Source: Paracoccaceae bacterium (lineage in GTDB: Bacteria; Pseudomonadota; Alphaproteobacteria; Rhodobacterales; Rhodobacteraceae). From it: 5,569 bases of DNA. Shown one piece after another: positions 1 through 5,569 of the stretch (position 1 is the first letter of the stretch; each line of letters opens with the position of its first letter). The position numbers and the translations under genes were made by a program. The notes under the pieces are model-generated. The model ran no database searches, was not told where the DNA came from, and saw only the letters and a program-made list of their open reading frames with translations. The stretch lies in NCBI GenBank assembly GCA_026709725.1, contig JAPOSK010000264.1, positions 1-5,569 on the forward strand, given 5' to 3'.

Positions 1-426
1 GAATTCTGGCAAAATCTCGGTTCGGAAGTCGAAATCATGACACCGGAACATCACGACATGGTCCTTGCCGTCACCTCTCATATCCCCCATCTCATTGCAT
101 ACACCATGGTCGGAACCGCAGATCATATGCGCCGGATCAGCAATTCCGAAGTCATCCGCTACTCGGCCGCCGGATTTCGGGATTTCACCCGCATTGCGGC
201 ATCCGATCCGACAATGTGGCGTGACGTGTTCCTGACAAATCGAAACACGACACTCGATATTCTGGGGCGGTTTACTGAAGAGCTGCTCACCTTGCAGCGC
301 GCCATCCGTGATGCCGATGGTGACTTCATGCACGATTACTTCACCCGGACCCGCGCCATTCGCCGGGGCATTCTCGAAGCCCGTCAGGATACCGCCGCAC
401 CGGATTTCGGACGCCAGCGCCAATAG
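1..426 (+). CDS. tyrA: Prephenate/arogenate dehydrogenase, C-terminal part (5' end outside window)
   Basis: The reading frame is open from the first base (E-F-W-Q-N-L-G...) and ends at TAG 424-426, giving about 141 C-terminal residues; the NAD-binding Rossmann half lies upstream of the window. This enzyme oxidatively decarboxylates prephenate and/or arogenate in the cytoplasm on the way to tyrosine. Visible family hallmarks are SHIPHLIAYTMVG, then SAAGFRDFTRIAASDP followed by MWRDVFLTN, the conserved helical dimerisation/substrate-binding domain of the TyrA family. The ATG at 37 is internal and not the true start, because the frame and the family similarity continue upstream (FWxxLGSEVEIMTPEHHD). 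In alphaproteobacteria the protein is often called TyrC (cyclohexadienyl dehydrogenase); substrate preference cannot be read from this fragment. No lesion is seen. Family assignment is confident. Confidence 0.93.
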   Translation, partial: EFWQNLGSEVEIMTPEHHDMVLAVTSHIPHLIAYTMVGTADHMRRISNSEVIRYSAAGFRDFTRIAASDPTMWRDVFLTNRNTTLDILGRFTEELLTLQRAIRDADGDFMHDYFTRTRAIRRGILEARQDTAAPDFGRQRQ

Positions 427-543
427 CCGGACATTCACAAACAATTTCAACGAGGTGTATTCGGAAAATGCTGAATCATCGATCATTTTTTCCGGCACGA
501 TCCTGATCATTATCCTGATTTTCTGTGTGCTGCTTGTATCGGT

Positions 544-573
544 TTGATGTCAAGCACTGGACTTGCTTATACA
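544..573 (+). promoter_or_regulatory. Possible sigma-70-type promoter upstream of the ATPase/nuclease module
   Basis: TTGATG at 544-549 (4 of 6 to TTGACA) is followed after 17-18 bases by TTATAC (567-572) or TATACA (568-573; 4 of 6 to TATAAT). Transcription would start near 579, giving a leader of about 180 bases before the ATG at 759. It is the best such pair I noticed in this intergenic region, but both boxes are imperfect and no computation supports it. Confidence 0.3.
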
Positions 574-580
574 TCTGCCA

Positions 581-608
581 ATTCCGAAAGCATCGGAATC
601 ATCGGAAT
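581..608. repeat. Operator-like cluster: inverted repeat plus tandem 9-mer
   Basis: ATTCCGA (581-587) is inverted with respect to TCGGAAT (593-599) across a five-base spacer, AAGCA. TCGGAAT recurs at 602-608 because the 9-mer CATCGGAAT is exactly duplicated head to tail at 591-599 and 600-608. The group lies immediately downstream of the possible promoter, where a repressor site or a small 5' hairpin would be expected. That the repeats exist is seen directly; a regulatory role is inference. Confidence 0.4.
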
Positions 609-758
609 GACATCAGGTTCGGTGTCAGGGTGGCAGACCGTCCGACAGATCAACCGGCCTGTTCTCTTCAGATGTCTGTTGCTTAAGACAGCAGGTGCAA
701 TCAGCGCGGGTTTTCTGTAAATTCCCTTCGTTGCATGCCCAAGAGGAGGAACTGGCAG

Positions 759-1825
759 ATGCTTAAATCTCTTACAATCAAAGATTTTACAGTCTTCAAA
801 GATGCAGATCTGAAGTTTTCCAGAGGCCTAAACGTCATTGTCGGGGCGAATGGAACAGGAAAGACCCATCTTCTGAAACTCCCGTATTCAATCATGGCCA
901 TGAGCGCTCAAGAATCGAGGAAGCGCAACGGATGACCTACAAAAACACTGCTCCAGACCAGGATTGCTGAAAAGCTTGACGGTGTCTTCCGTCCGGAAGA
1001 TCGACTCGGTCGCCTTGTGCACCGTCAGAGAGGACATAACAGTTGTGAAGTGAGCCTCCGATTCAGGCAGCCTGAGTTATGCGTGTCCTTTGCATTCTCC
1101 TCCCTTGCCAAATCCGAAGTCACCGTGAACAGCCCTCTCGCCGAATGGCAGACCTGCCCCCTGTCTTCATTCCCACCCGGGAGTTGCTCACCATCTATCC
1201 CGGATTTGTCTCGCTCTATGAAACACGCCATTTGGAATTCGATGAGACCTGGCGGGATACCTGTCTCCTGCTCGGTGCCCCGGCTCTCAAGGTGAAACGA
1301 GAAGCAGTCATCGCAGACCTGATTGCGCCCTTGGAGAAACAGCTCGGTGGTCGCGTGGTTCTTGACAGCAACGGTCGATTCTATCTGAAACCGTTCAATG
1401 CGGGCAATCTGGAGATGCCTTTGGTTGCAGAAGGGTGGCGGAAACTCTCCATGCTGGTGCGCTTGATTGCCACGGGATCGCTTCCTGAGCGGGGATGCCT
1501 GTTCTGGGATGAGCCGGAGGCCAATCTCAATCCCCAACTCATCCATGAAATCGCAAAGGCGATCCTCGGCATCTGTCAGGCCGGCGTCCAGGTTATCCTT
1601 GCCACACACAGCCTGTTCCTGCTCCGGGAGTTCGAGGTCCTGCTCAAATGTGAGTTTGACACAGCCTGTCATCGCTATTTTGCACTGGACAGAGGCGATG
1701 ATGGTGTCGTTGTATCCCGGTCCAACGACATTGAGGATGTCGAGCCGCTGCTCTTGCTGGAAGAGGACCTGAGGCAGTCTGACCGTTATGTCGAATGTTT
1801 CATGCCGGGTGCGGAGGCCGGATGA
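759..1825 (+). pseudogene. AAA15/AAA21-type (RecF/OLD-like) ATPase, disrupted by an in-frame TGA and a -1 frameshift
   Basis: A strong Shine-Dalgarno (AAGAGGAGGA, 741-750) sits 8 bases before ATG 759. The product starts MLKSLTIKDFTVF, the usual beginning of SMC/RecF-like ATPases that couple nucleotide hydrolysis to DNA- or nuclease-related work. Walker A is GANGTGKT (residues 29-36). The frame then hits TGA at 933-935, but the same frame continues with family-like sequence (PTKTLLQTRIAEKL..VFRPE) to about 1157. There it must shift by -1 to resume at PPVFIPTRELLTIYPG, probably through loss of one C in the C-run 1157-1161. The remaining frame to TGA 1823-1825 carries a signature-like VAEGWRKLSML, Walker B LFWDEPEANLNP (about 1499-1534) and the switch histidine in ATHSLFLL (about 1600-1623). 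Joined, it encodes about 355 residues, a normal size as I recall the family. All catalytic motifs survive, so decay is recent or the lesions are sequence errors. An ATG at 1145 in the last frame could restart a Walker-A-less fragment. Confidence 0.85.
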
Positions 1826-2334
1826 TGACAACACTCGCGGAAGGGAAACTCACCTTCATCTTTCCGGCATCCTGCCAGGTCAGCAAATATGATGAGTGGT
1901 CCTTTTGTCGGTGTCAATTCCAGTCTGTCGCAGGTGGGTGCAAGGCCGTTGATATCCTTTGCATCGACAGCAATGTCTCCTGGTTGATTGAGGTCAAGGA
2001 CTACCGGCATCATCCCCGCACCAAACCCTCATGCATTGCTGACGAATTTGCGATAAAGGTCAAGGATACCCTGGCAGGCCTGGCTGCGGCAGCAAAAATG
2101 GCGAACGATCCCAACGAGAAACAACAGGCCGGACAGTCCCTGAAAACGAAAAAGTGGCGCGCTGTTCTTCATTTGGAACAATCTTCGATCCAATCGAGAC
2201 TCCGACCAGGGTCCGCCACCACTGCCTCGTTATTGCAAAAGCTCAGAACCGGGAAGTTGAGGGCGATCGACGCCCATCCCATCATTTGTGGTCGGACCCA
2301 TCTTCACGCATCCATTCCCTGGTGCGTTCAATGA
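1825..2334 (+). CDS. Small PD-(D/E)xK-nuclease-like partner of the ATPase
   Basis: This encodes 169 residues and starts with an ATG that shares one base with the ATPase stop (TGATG). GGAGG at 1813-1817 is seven bases upstream; ATG 1822 is an in-frame alternative with tighter spacing. I see a basic, mixed alpha/beta protein with no signal or membrane segment, presumably cytoplasmic. Residues 40-61 read KAVDIL...WLIEVKDYR, placing D43, E56 and K58 in the D-x(12)-E-x-K arrangement of PD-(D/E)xK nucleases. The tail (LLQKLRTGKLRAIDAHP, IPWCVQ) looks like continuous, undamaged sequence up to the stop. The overlap with the ATPase gene implies translational coupling and joint function, as in two-gene ATPase/nuclease defence modules. 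Nuclease activity is inferred from one motif; a non-catalytic partner is possible. If the ATPase really is broken, expression of this coupled gene would also be affected. Confidence 0.7.
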   Translation: MTTLAEGKLTFIFPASCQVSKYDEWSFCRCQFQSVAGGCKAVDILCIDSNVSWLIEVKDYRHHPRTKPSCIADEFAIKVKDTLAGLAAAAKMANDPNEKQQAGQSLKTKKWRAVLHLEQSSIQSRLRPGSATTASLLQKLRTGKLRAIDAHPIICGRTHLHASIPWCVQ

Positions 2335-2645
2335 AATGTGTTCCACAGTGACTTGGGGAGCACCATGAGAACACGGGACCATTGCTGTCCGGTTTTATTG
2401 CCTCTCTTGGTCAAGCCAACTGAGTTCGGAGCCGCACATTTGAAATTTAGGAGGCTGGTCTCTTGAGGGACAGTCCGTATATTTGCCAGATTCACCGGGA
2501 ACTTTTGGCCGAATTGTGCGGAGTCTTCCTTGTGATGGAGGGGACTGTCGAGTGTTTTGAGTTGTGATGTCTTGCATGACATTGTAGCGGCTGCAGGATA
2601 CCGTATTTTGCGTGCCGGCATTCTTTACCGAAATGGAATGAAGAC
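2335..2645. other. Intergenic region without a supported gene
   Basis: These 311 bases lie between the nuclease-like gene and the broken amine oxidase. A 33-codon frame starts at ATG 2365 behind GGGGAG (2355-2360) and ends near 2466, but its product resembles nothing I recognise. Minus-strand frames of 60-97 codons are present but show no motif. A weak hairpin followed by a T-run lies at 2374-2396. I recognise no insertion-sequence ends or tRNA here. The stretch could be remains of an older gene, but I cannot show that. Confidence 0.5.
2374..2396 (+). terminator. Weak terminator-like hairpin after the ATPase/nuclease module
   Basis: GGAC (2376-2379) can pair with GTCC (2387-2390) across a seven-base loop, with one more C-G pair (2374-2391) if a G is bulged, directly before GTTTTATT. 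The stem is short for an intrinsic terminator. Its position about 40 bases after the nuclease-like stop fits such a role, but the call is tentative. Confidence 0.25.
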
Positions 2646-3300
2646 ATGGCTGTATATGCCAACAAGATTGCGATCAGTCCCGGATACGGAGACACGGACA
2701 TCAAGATGCTCATAGCGGATTTTCCGTTCGACTATGGGGATTACCTTACCCGGTCGTCCTCCGATGGCATCGGTGAGGTTCCGTCTGACAAACTGGGCAC
2801 GCCAGTCGCAGTCATTGGTGGTGGTGTTGCGGGTCTCGTCGCAGCATTTGAATTGATGCGCATTGGCTTGAAGCCGGTGGTCTATGAGGTTTCCGACGTG
2901 ACTCTCGGCGGGCGATTCAGCAGCCGAATATTCCCGGTCGGTGAATCCCAATGAGTCGATGGCAGAACTGTTCATCGGCGAGCCATTGTCGATTATTTGG
3001 GATGATCAACCCCGATTCATCGGAGCCTTCAAGAATAACCTACCTGGCGATTATCGCATCCAGCGCGAACTGTTCACAGCCTTCAAGGAGGATGGAGTCT
3101 CCATTGCCAATGGTGCTTTTCTGGCTGGGGACGATATTTCTTGGACTGGAGGATGGAGCGAAGGCGCAATTCATGCTGGACCGAACGCGGCCTGGGGCGT
3201 GATGAAGCACCTGGGAGGACGCAGCTTTGGCGCGAATCCCGGTCCGGGCGATGACGTGATCTATGAGAAAATGGCTCCAGTGAAACTTCCCGAATCATGA
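2646..3300 (+). pseudogene. Flavin-containing amine oxidase with the middle deleted
   Basis: The N-terminal frame (2646-2954) gives 102 residues with the dinucleotide-binding signature TPVAVIGGGVAGLVAAFEL (GxGxxG, about residues 52-70), the acidic ribose-binding residue in VVYE, and the GGR motif (LGGRFSSR). It then runs into TGA 2952-2954 soon after the similarity ends. The C-terminal frame (about 2941-3300, shifted by one base) carries WDDQPRFIGAFKNNLPGDY and the second FAD-binding motif FLAGDDISWTGGWSEGAI, then HLGG. These are the two ends of a flavin monoamine oxidase related to tryptophan/lysine 2-monooxygenases, normally about 500-600 residues as I recall. Some 300 or more central residues, including most of the substrate domain, are missing, with the junction somewhere near 2930-2965. 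Enzyme function is therefore lost. The position 36 bases before the importer's binding-protein gene suggests it once oxidised the imported compound. The Shine-Dalgarno for ATG 2646 is weak. Confidence 0.83.
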
Positions 3301-3336
3301 CAAAATTTCTTATCATACAGAACAGGGAGAACTGAA

Positions 3337-4428
3337 ATGCAGATGTCACACAGGATCAAGCGCAGAGGTTTTCTGGCGGGGTCCGCGGCCAGCCTCGGTG
3401 CGGCGACCTTGGCCATGCCATTCATTGGTCGGGCGGATTCCACCGCAACGCTTCGGGTCGGCACCTATGGTGGATATTTCCAGGACTCGTTTGACGCGCA
3501 CATCTATCCGGAATTCACCAAGGAAACGGGAATTCCGGTTGAATCGATTGGCGAGCCGACAGGCGAGGCTTGGCTTGTCCAACTGCAGGCTGCGGCGCGG
3601 GCGGGTCAGGCGCCCGCGGATGTCTCCATGATGGCGCAGGTGCCGCGACTGAAGGGACAGAAAAGCAGACTCTGGGCACCGCTTGACGAAAGTCGCCTGC
3701 CAAATGCTGGCAACTTGCCGGACCATTTCGTGCACCGTTACGATGATGGGTCGGTCAGCGGAATCGGTGCTGTGGCATGGTACATCACTCTCGTGACCAA
3801 CACCGACATCTACCCCGTCGCGCCCGGAAGCTGGAGGGTGCTCTGGGATCCGGCGAACGAGGAGAGGCTTGGCCTTCTAGCCCTCGTGACGAACTCCTTC
3901 CTGCTGGAAATCACCGCCACGACATGGTTTGGCGGTATCAAAATTCTTGACACAGAGGCTGGCATTCTCCAGGTCATGGACAAGCTCGCGGAAGTCAGGC
4001 CAAATGTCCGCCTGTGGTATCGTGACGAAGGGCAGTTCCAGCAGGCACTGGAGACCGGTGAGATACCGATGGGCCAGTATTACCATGACGTGACAGGCCT
4101 CGCGGCGGCTGACGGCAAGCCTGTTCGATCCACGTTCCCGGAAGAAGGCGGTGTTCTGGATTCCGGTTCATGGAGCGTTTCGAAGGCATCGGAGCGGCTT
4201 GAAGAGGCCCATGTGTTCATTGATTACATGTGCCAGCCTTCAGTCCAGTCGAAGCTGTCGCGCTTCGTCGGAACAGCACCCACGATCATGCGTGAGATGA
4301 CAGACCTGACTGACGAAGAGTTTGCCGCCGTCGCGAGCGACATTTCTCCGATCCTGCCACGTTACGACATATATGAGGCCCGTGGAGACTGGTTGAGCCA
4401 GAAATGGTCTGAACTGATCGTTCGGTAG
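3337..4428 (+). CDS. ABC importer periplasmic binding protein, spermidine/putrescine (PotD/PotF-like) class, Tat signal
   Basis: This encodes 363 residues. ATG 3337 follows GGGAGA (3325-3330) at a good distance; ATG 3343 is an alternative. The N-terminus has a twin-arginine signal: KRRGFLAG (residues 8-15), a hydrophobic Ala/Gly/Leu stretch, and a likely signal peptidase site after GRA (residue 33), so the protein should be exported folded to the periplasm. The mature part opens with ATLRVGTYGGYFQDSFDAHIYP and continues with FTKETGIPVESI, typical of family-1 iron/polyamine/thiamine-type binding proteins. Later GSWSVSKASERLEEAHVFIDYM is the usual C-terminal lobe pattern of PotD relatives. Length is normal and no lesion is seen. 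It delivers substrate to the permease encoded downstream. Substrate is not readable from sequence: a polyamine is the family default, but the neighbouring amine oxidase remnant allows another amine or amino-acid derivative. Confidence 0.87.
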   Translation: MQMSHRIKRRGFLAGSAASLGAATLAMPFIGRADSTATLRVGTYGGYFQDSFDAHIYPEFTKETGIPVESIGEPTGEAWLVQLQAAARAGQAPADVSMMAQVPRLKGQKSRLWAPLDESRLPNAGNLPDHFVHRYDDGSVSGIGAVAWYITLVTNTDIYPVAPGSWRVLWDPANEERLGLLALVTNSFLLEITATTWFGGIKILDTEAGILQVMDKLAEVRPNVRLWYRDEGQFQQALETGEIPMGQYYHDVTGLAAADGKPVRSTFPEEGGVLDSGSWSVSKASERLEEAHVFIDYMCQPSVQSKLSRFVGTAPTIMREMTDLTDEEFAAVASDISPILPRYDIYEARGDWLSQKWSELIVR

Positions 4429-4472
4429 GCCATTCTGAGTGCTGGTGGGCGGGAGGCCTTCGGAGGAGCCTT

Positions 4473-5525
4473 ATGACGTCTCTCCGCGGGGAGGGCCTTG
4501 TCCGGACGTATGGCGGGGTGGTCGCAATTGACGGTGTGACGTTCGACTTTCCTGACGGACGGTTCGTATGCCTGCTCGGCCCTTCCGGCTGTGGCAAGAC
4601 GACCCTGCTCAGGCTGATCGCAGGCCTTGAGGTTCCGACCGCTGGCCGGATTCTGTTCGATGGCGTTGACTTGTCAAGTGTCCCGGCCCATGATCGCGGC
4701 ATCGGGATGGTGTTCCAGTCGCTTGCGCTGTTTCCACATCTCACAGTTGCAGAGAATGTTGCCTATCCGCTCAGAATCCGCAGGATTGCCCGGACCACCT
4801 GCAAGATGCGCGTGGATGAACTGCTTGATCTGGTGAAACTTCACGATGTGCGGGATCGGCGGATCCATCAGCTGTCGGGTGGTCAACGTCAGCGTGTGGC
4901 GATTGCTCGGGCCCTTGCCATTGAACCAACGCTCTTCCTTCTTGATGAACCCTTGTCTGCGCTTGATGCCCTGCTGCGGGAACACATGCAGGTCGAACTG
5001 CGTTTGCTCCAACAAAGACTTGGCATCACGACTGTCGTCGTGACACATGACCAGCGCGAAGCCATGACCATGGCGGACTTGGTTGTCGTGATGAACCGGG
5101 GATGTATTCTTCAGGCGGCACCCCCGATTGAGATTTATCACAATCCTGCAAACTCCTTTGTCGCGAGTTTCATCGGTGCGGCCAATCTTCTGGAGTGCCG
5201 CCGGGCCAAGGGGGAAACCGTCGAGATCTTCGGGCGGCGGGTGACCATCCCAGAGGGCCGCGCATCCGGCATATCCGTCGGCAAGGACGGGATGCTTGCG
5301 GTTCGTCCCGAAGATGTGTCCCTCAAACCCACTGTCGGCGAAAATGACTTTGAGGGTGTGGTCGAATTTATCCGCGACCTGGGTGCCAGCGTTGAGATTT
5401 CTGTGGCGGTGCATGGTCAGACGATATTGTCGGTTTCGACACCCAAGGATCGCCCGCCGGTCGAGACAGGACAAAGAGTCGGCATCAGCTTCAACACCAG
5501 TCGCGTGGCGTTGATGCCGCAATGA
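4473..5525 (+). CDS. ABC importer ATP-binding protein, PotA-like
   Basis: This encodes 350 residues; ATG 4473 has GGAGGA (4462-4467) five bases upstream, 44 bases after the binding-protein stop, in an apparent operon. It is the cytoplasmic ATPase that powers import. All nucleotide-binding motifs are present: A-loop Tyr (RTYGG, about 11-15), Walker A GPSGCGKTT (36-44), Q-loop VFQ (Q82) followed by LFPHLTV, signature LSGGQRQRVAIARAL (134-148), Walker B LFLLDEP (154-160), D-loop SALD (162-165) and switch H192 in THDQ. Residues from about 235 form the C-terminal TOBE-type regulatory domain (FIGAANLLE; MLAVRPEDVSL), characteristic of the PotA/FbpC/UgpC group. Length fits the family. The polyamine label rests on the neighbouring binding protein; the ATPase alone cannot distinguish polyamine, ferric iron or sugar import. 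Confidence 0.92.
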   Translation: MTSLRGEGLVRTYGGVVAIDGVTFDFPDGRFVCLLGPSGCGKTTLLRLIAGLEVPTAGRILFDGVDLSSVPAHDRGIGMVFQSLALFPHLTVAENVAYPLRIRRIARTTCKMRVDELLDLVKLHDVRDRRIHQLSGGQRQRVAIARALAIEPTLFLLDEPLSALDALLREHMQVELRLLQQRLGITTVVVTHDQREAMTMADLVVVMNRGCILQAAPPIEIYHNPANSFVASFIGAANLLECRRAKGETVEIFGRRVTIPEGRASGISVGKDGMLAVRPEDVSLKPTVGENDFEGVVEFIRDLGASVEISVAVHGQTILSVSTPKDRPPVETGQRVGISFNTSRVALMPQ

Positions 5526-5569
5526 TGACCCAGCGGGATGGGACGACCTTCTGGACACAGGTGCTGATG
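5522..5569 (+). CDS. ABC importer permease, first 16 codons (3' end outside window)
   Basis: ATG 5522-5524 overlaps the ATPase stop (ATGA), and a second ATG follows at 5525. The frame is open to the window edge and reads MMTQRDGTTFWTQVLM. No transmembrane segment is visible yet, and no clear Shine-Dalgarno precedes it, consistent with translational coupling to the ATPase. In Pot-type operons a PotB-like inner-membrane permease commonly follows here, so the identity is inferred from gene order, not from the few residues visible. Confidence 0.5.
   Translation, partial: MMTQRDGTTFWTQVLM

Larger units (their letters stand above)
427..758. other. Intergenic region with promoter-like and repeat elements
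   Basis: These 332 bases separate the dehydrogenase from the ATPase module. I see no convincing gene. The only coding hint is a 30-codon GTG-initiated frame (455-547) ending in a very hydrophobic stretch; it has no well-placed ribosome binding site. There is no strong stem plus T-run terminator behind the dehydrogenase. A promoter-like pair of hexamers and a group of short repeats occur at 544-608, and a good Shine-Dalgarno (741-750) precedes the ATPase start. Confidence 0.6.

Noticed and set aside
308..547. 79-codon plus-strand frame starting inside the dehydrogenase gene
   Set aside because: Its first part is an out-of-frame reading of TyrA. Only the last 30 codons are outside that gene, and these are reported separately as a weak finding.
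551..568. Short inverted repeat AAGCA/TGCTT
   Set aside because: Five-base arms with no extension are expected by chance; no T-run follows.
673..690. TGTCT/AGACA inverted pair upstream of the ATPase
   Set aside because: Only five paired bases, with no further symmetry; not distinguishable from chance.
1145..1825. Separate intact gene from ATG 1145
   Set aside because: It would lack Walker A, has no good ribosome binding site, and the upstream frames clearly encode the missing N-terminal part of the same protein; treated as one broken gene.
1025..1834. Long minus-strand frame of 269 codons
   Set aside because: It lies opposite the ATPase, whose plus-strand motifs (Walker B, ATHS switch) are unmistakable. 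The antisense product shows no recognisable motif and is a by-product of codon bias.
2328..2621. Minus-strand frame of 97 codons in the gap before the amine oxidase
   Set aside because: No motif, no convincing ribosome binding site, and overlapping minus-strand frames of similar quality are present.
4674..5558. Minus-strand frame of 294 codons
   Set aside because: It is antisense to the PotA-like ATPase with its complete motif set; composition-driven shadow.

Overview
The window looks like chromosomal DNA of an alphaproteobacterium, most plausibly of the Rhodobacteraceae or a neighbouring group. This rests on the style of the TyrA C-terminus, on a Tat-exported polyamine-type binding protein followed by its ATPase and permease, and on moderate-to-high GC. 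It is an inference from remembered family resemblance, not from a search. All genes lie on the + strand.

Layout. (1) Positions 1-426 hold the 3' end of a prephenate/arogenate dehydrogenase (TyrA/TyrC type), a housekeeping tyrosine-biosynthesis gene. (2) Positions 427-758 hold no convincing gene, but contain a promoter-like element followed by a small cluster of direct and inverted repeats. (3) Positions 759-2334 hold a two-gene module. A RecF/OLD-like (AAA15/AAA21-type) ATPase is split by an in-frame TGA and a -1 frameshift. It overlaps by one base a small, apparently intact protein with a PD-(D/E)xK-nuclease-like motif. The pair resembles ATPase-plus-nuclease defence modules, but the ATPase is broken as read. 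(4) Positions 2335-2645 have no clear gene. (5) Positions 2646-3300 hold a flavin amine oxidase that has lost its middle: the N-terminal FAD-binding part and the C-terminal part remain, in different frames. (6) Positions 3337-5569 hold the start of an intact ABC importer operon of the spermidine/putrescine (Pot) class: a Tat-signal binding protein, a PotA-like ATPase and the first codons of the inner-membrane permease.

Working together. The amine oxidase and the importer probably once formed an uptake-and-oxidation unit for an amine or amino-acid-like compound, of which only transport now looks intact. The ATPase/nuclease pair lies between core metabolism and this catabolic operon and appears to be decaying. 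Two adjacent broken genes among intact ones suggest an accessory stretch under relaxed selection, although single-base errors in the sequence could explain the ATPase lesions.
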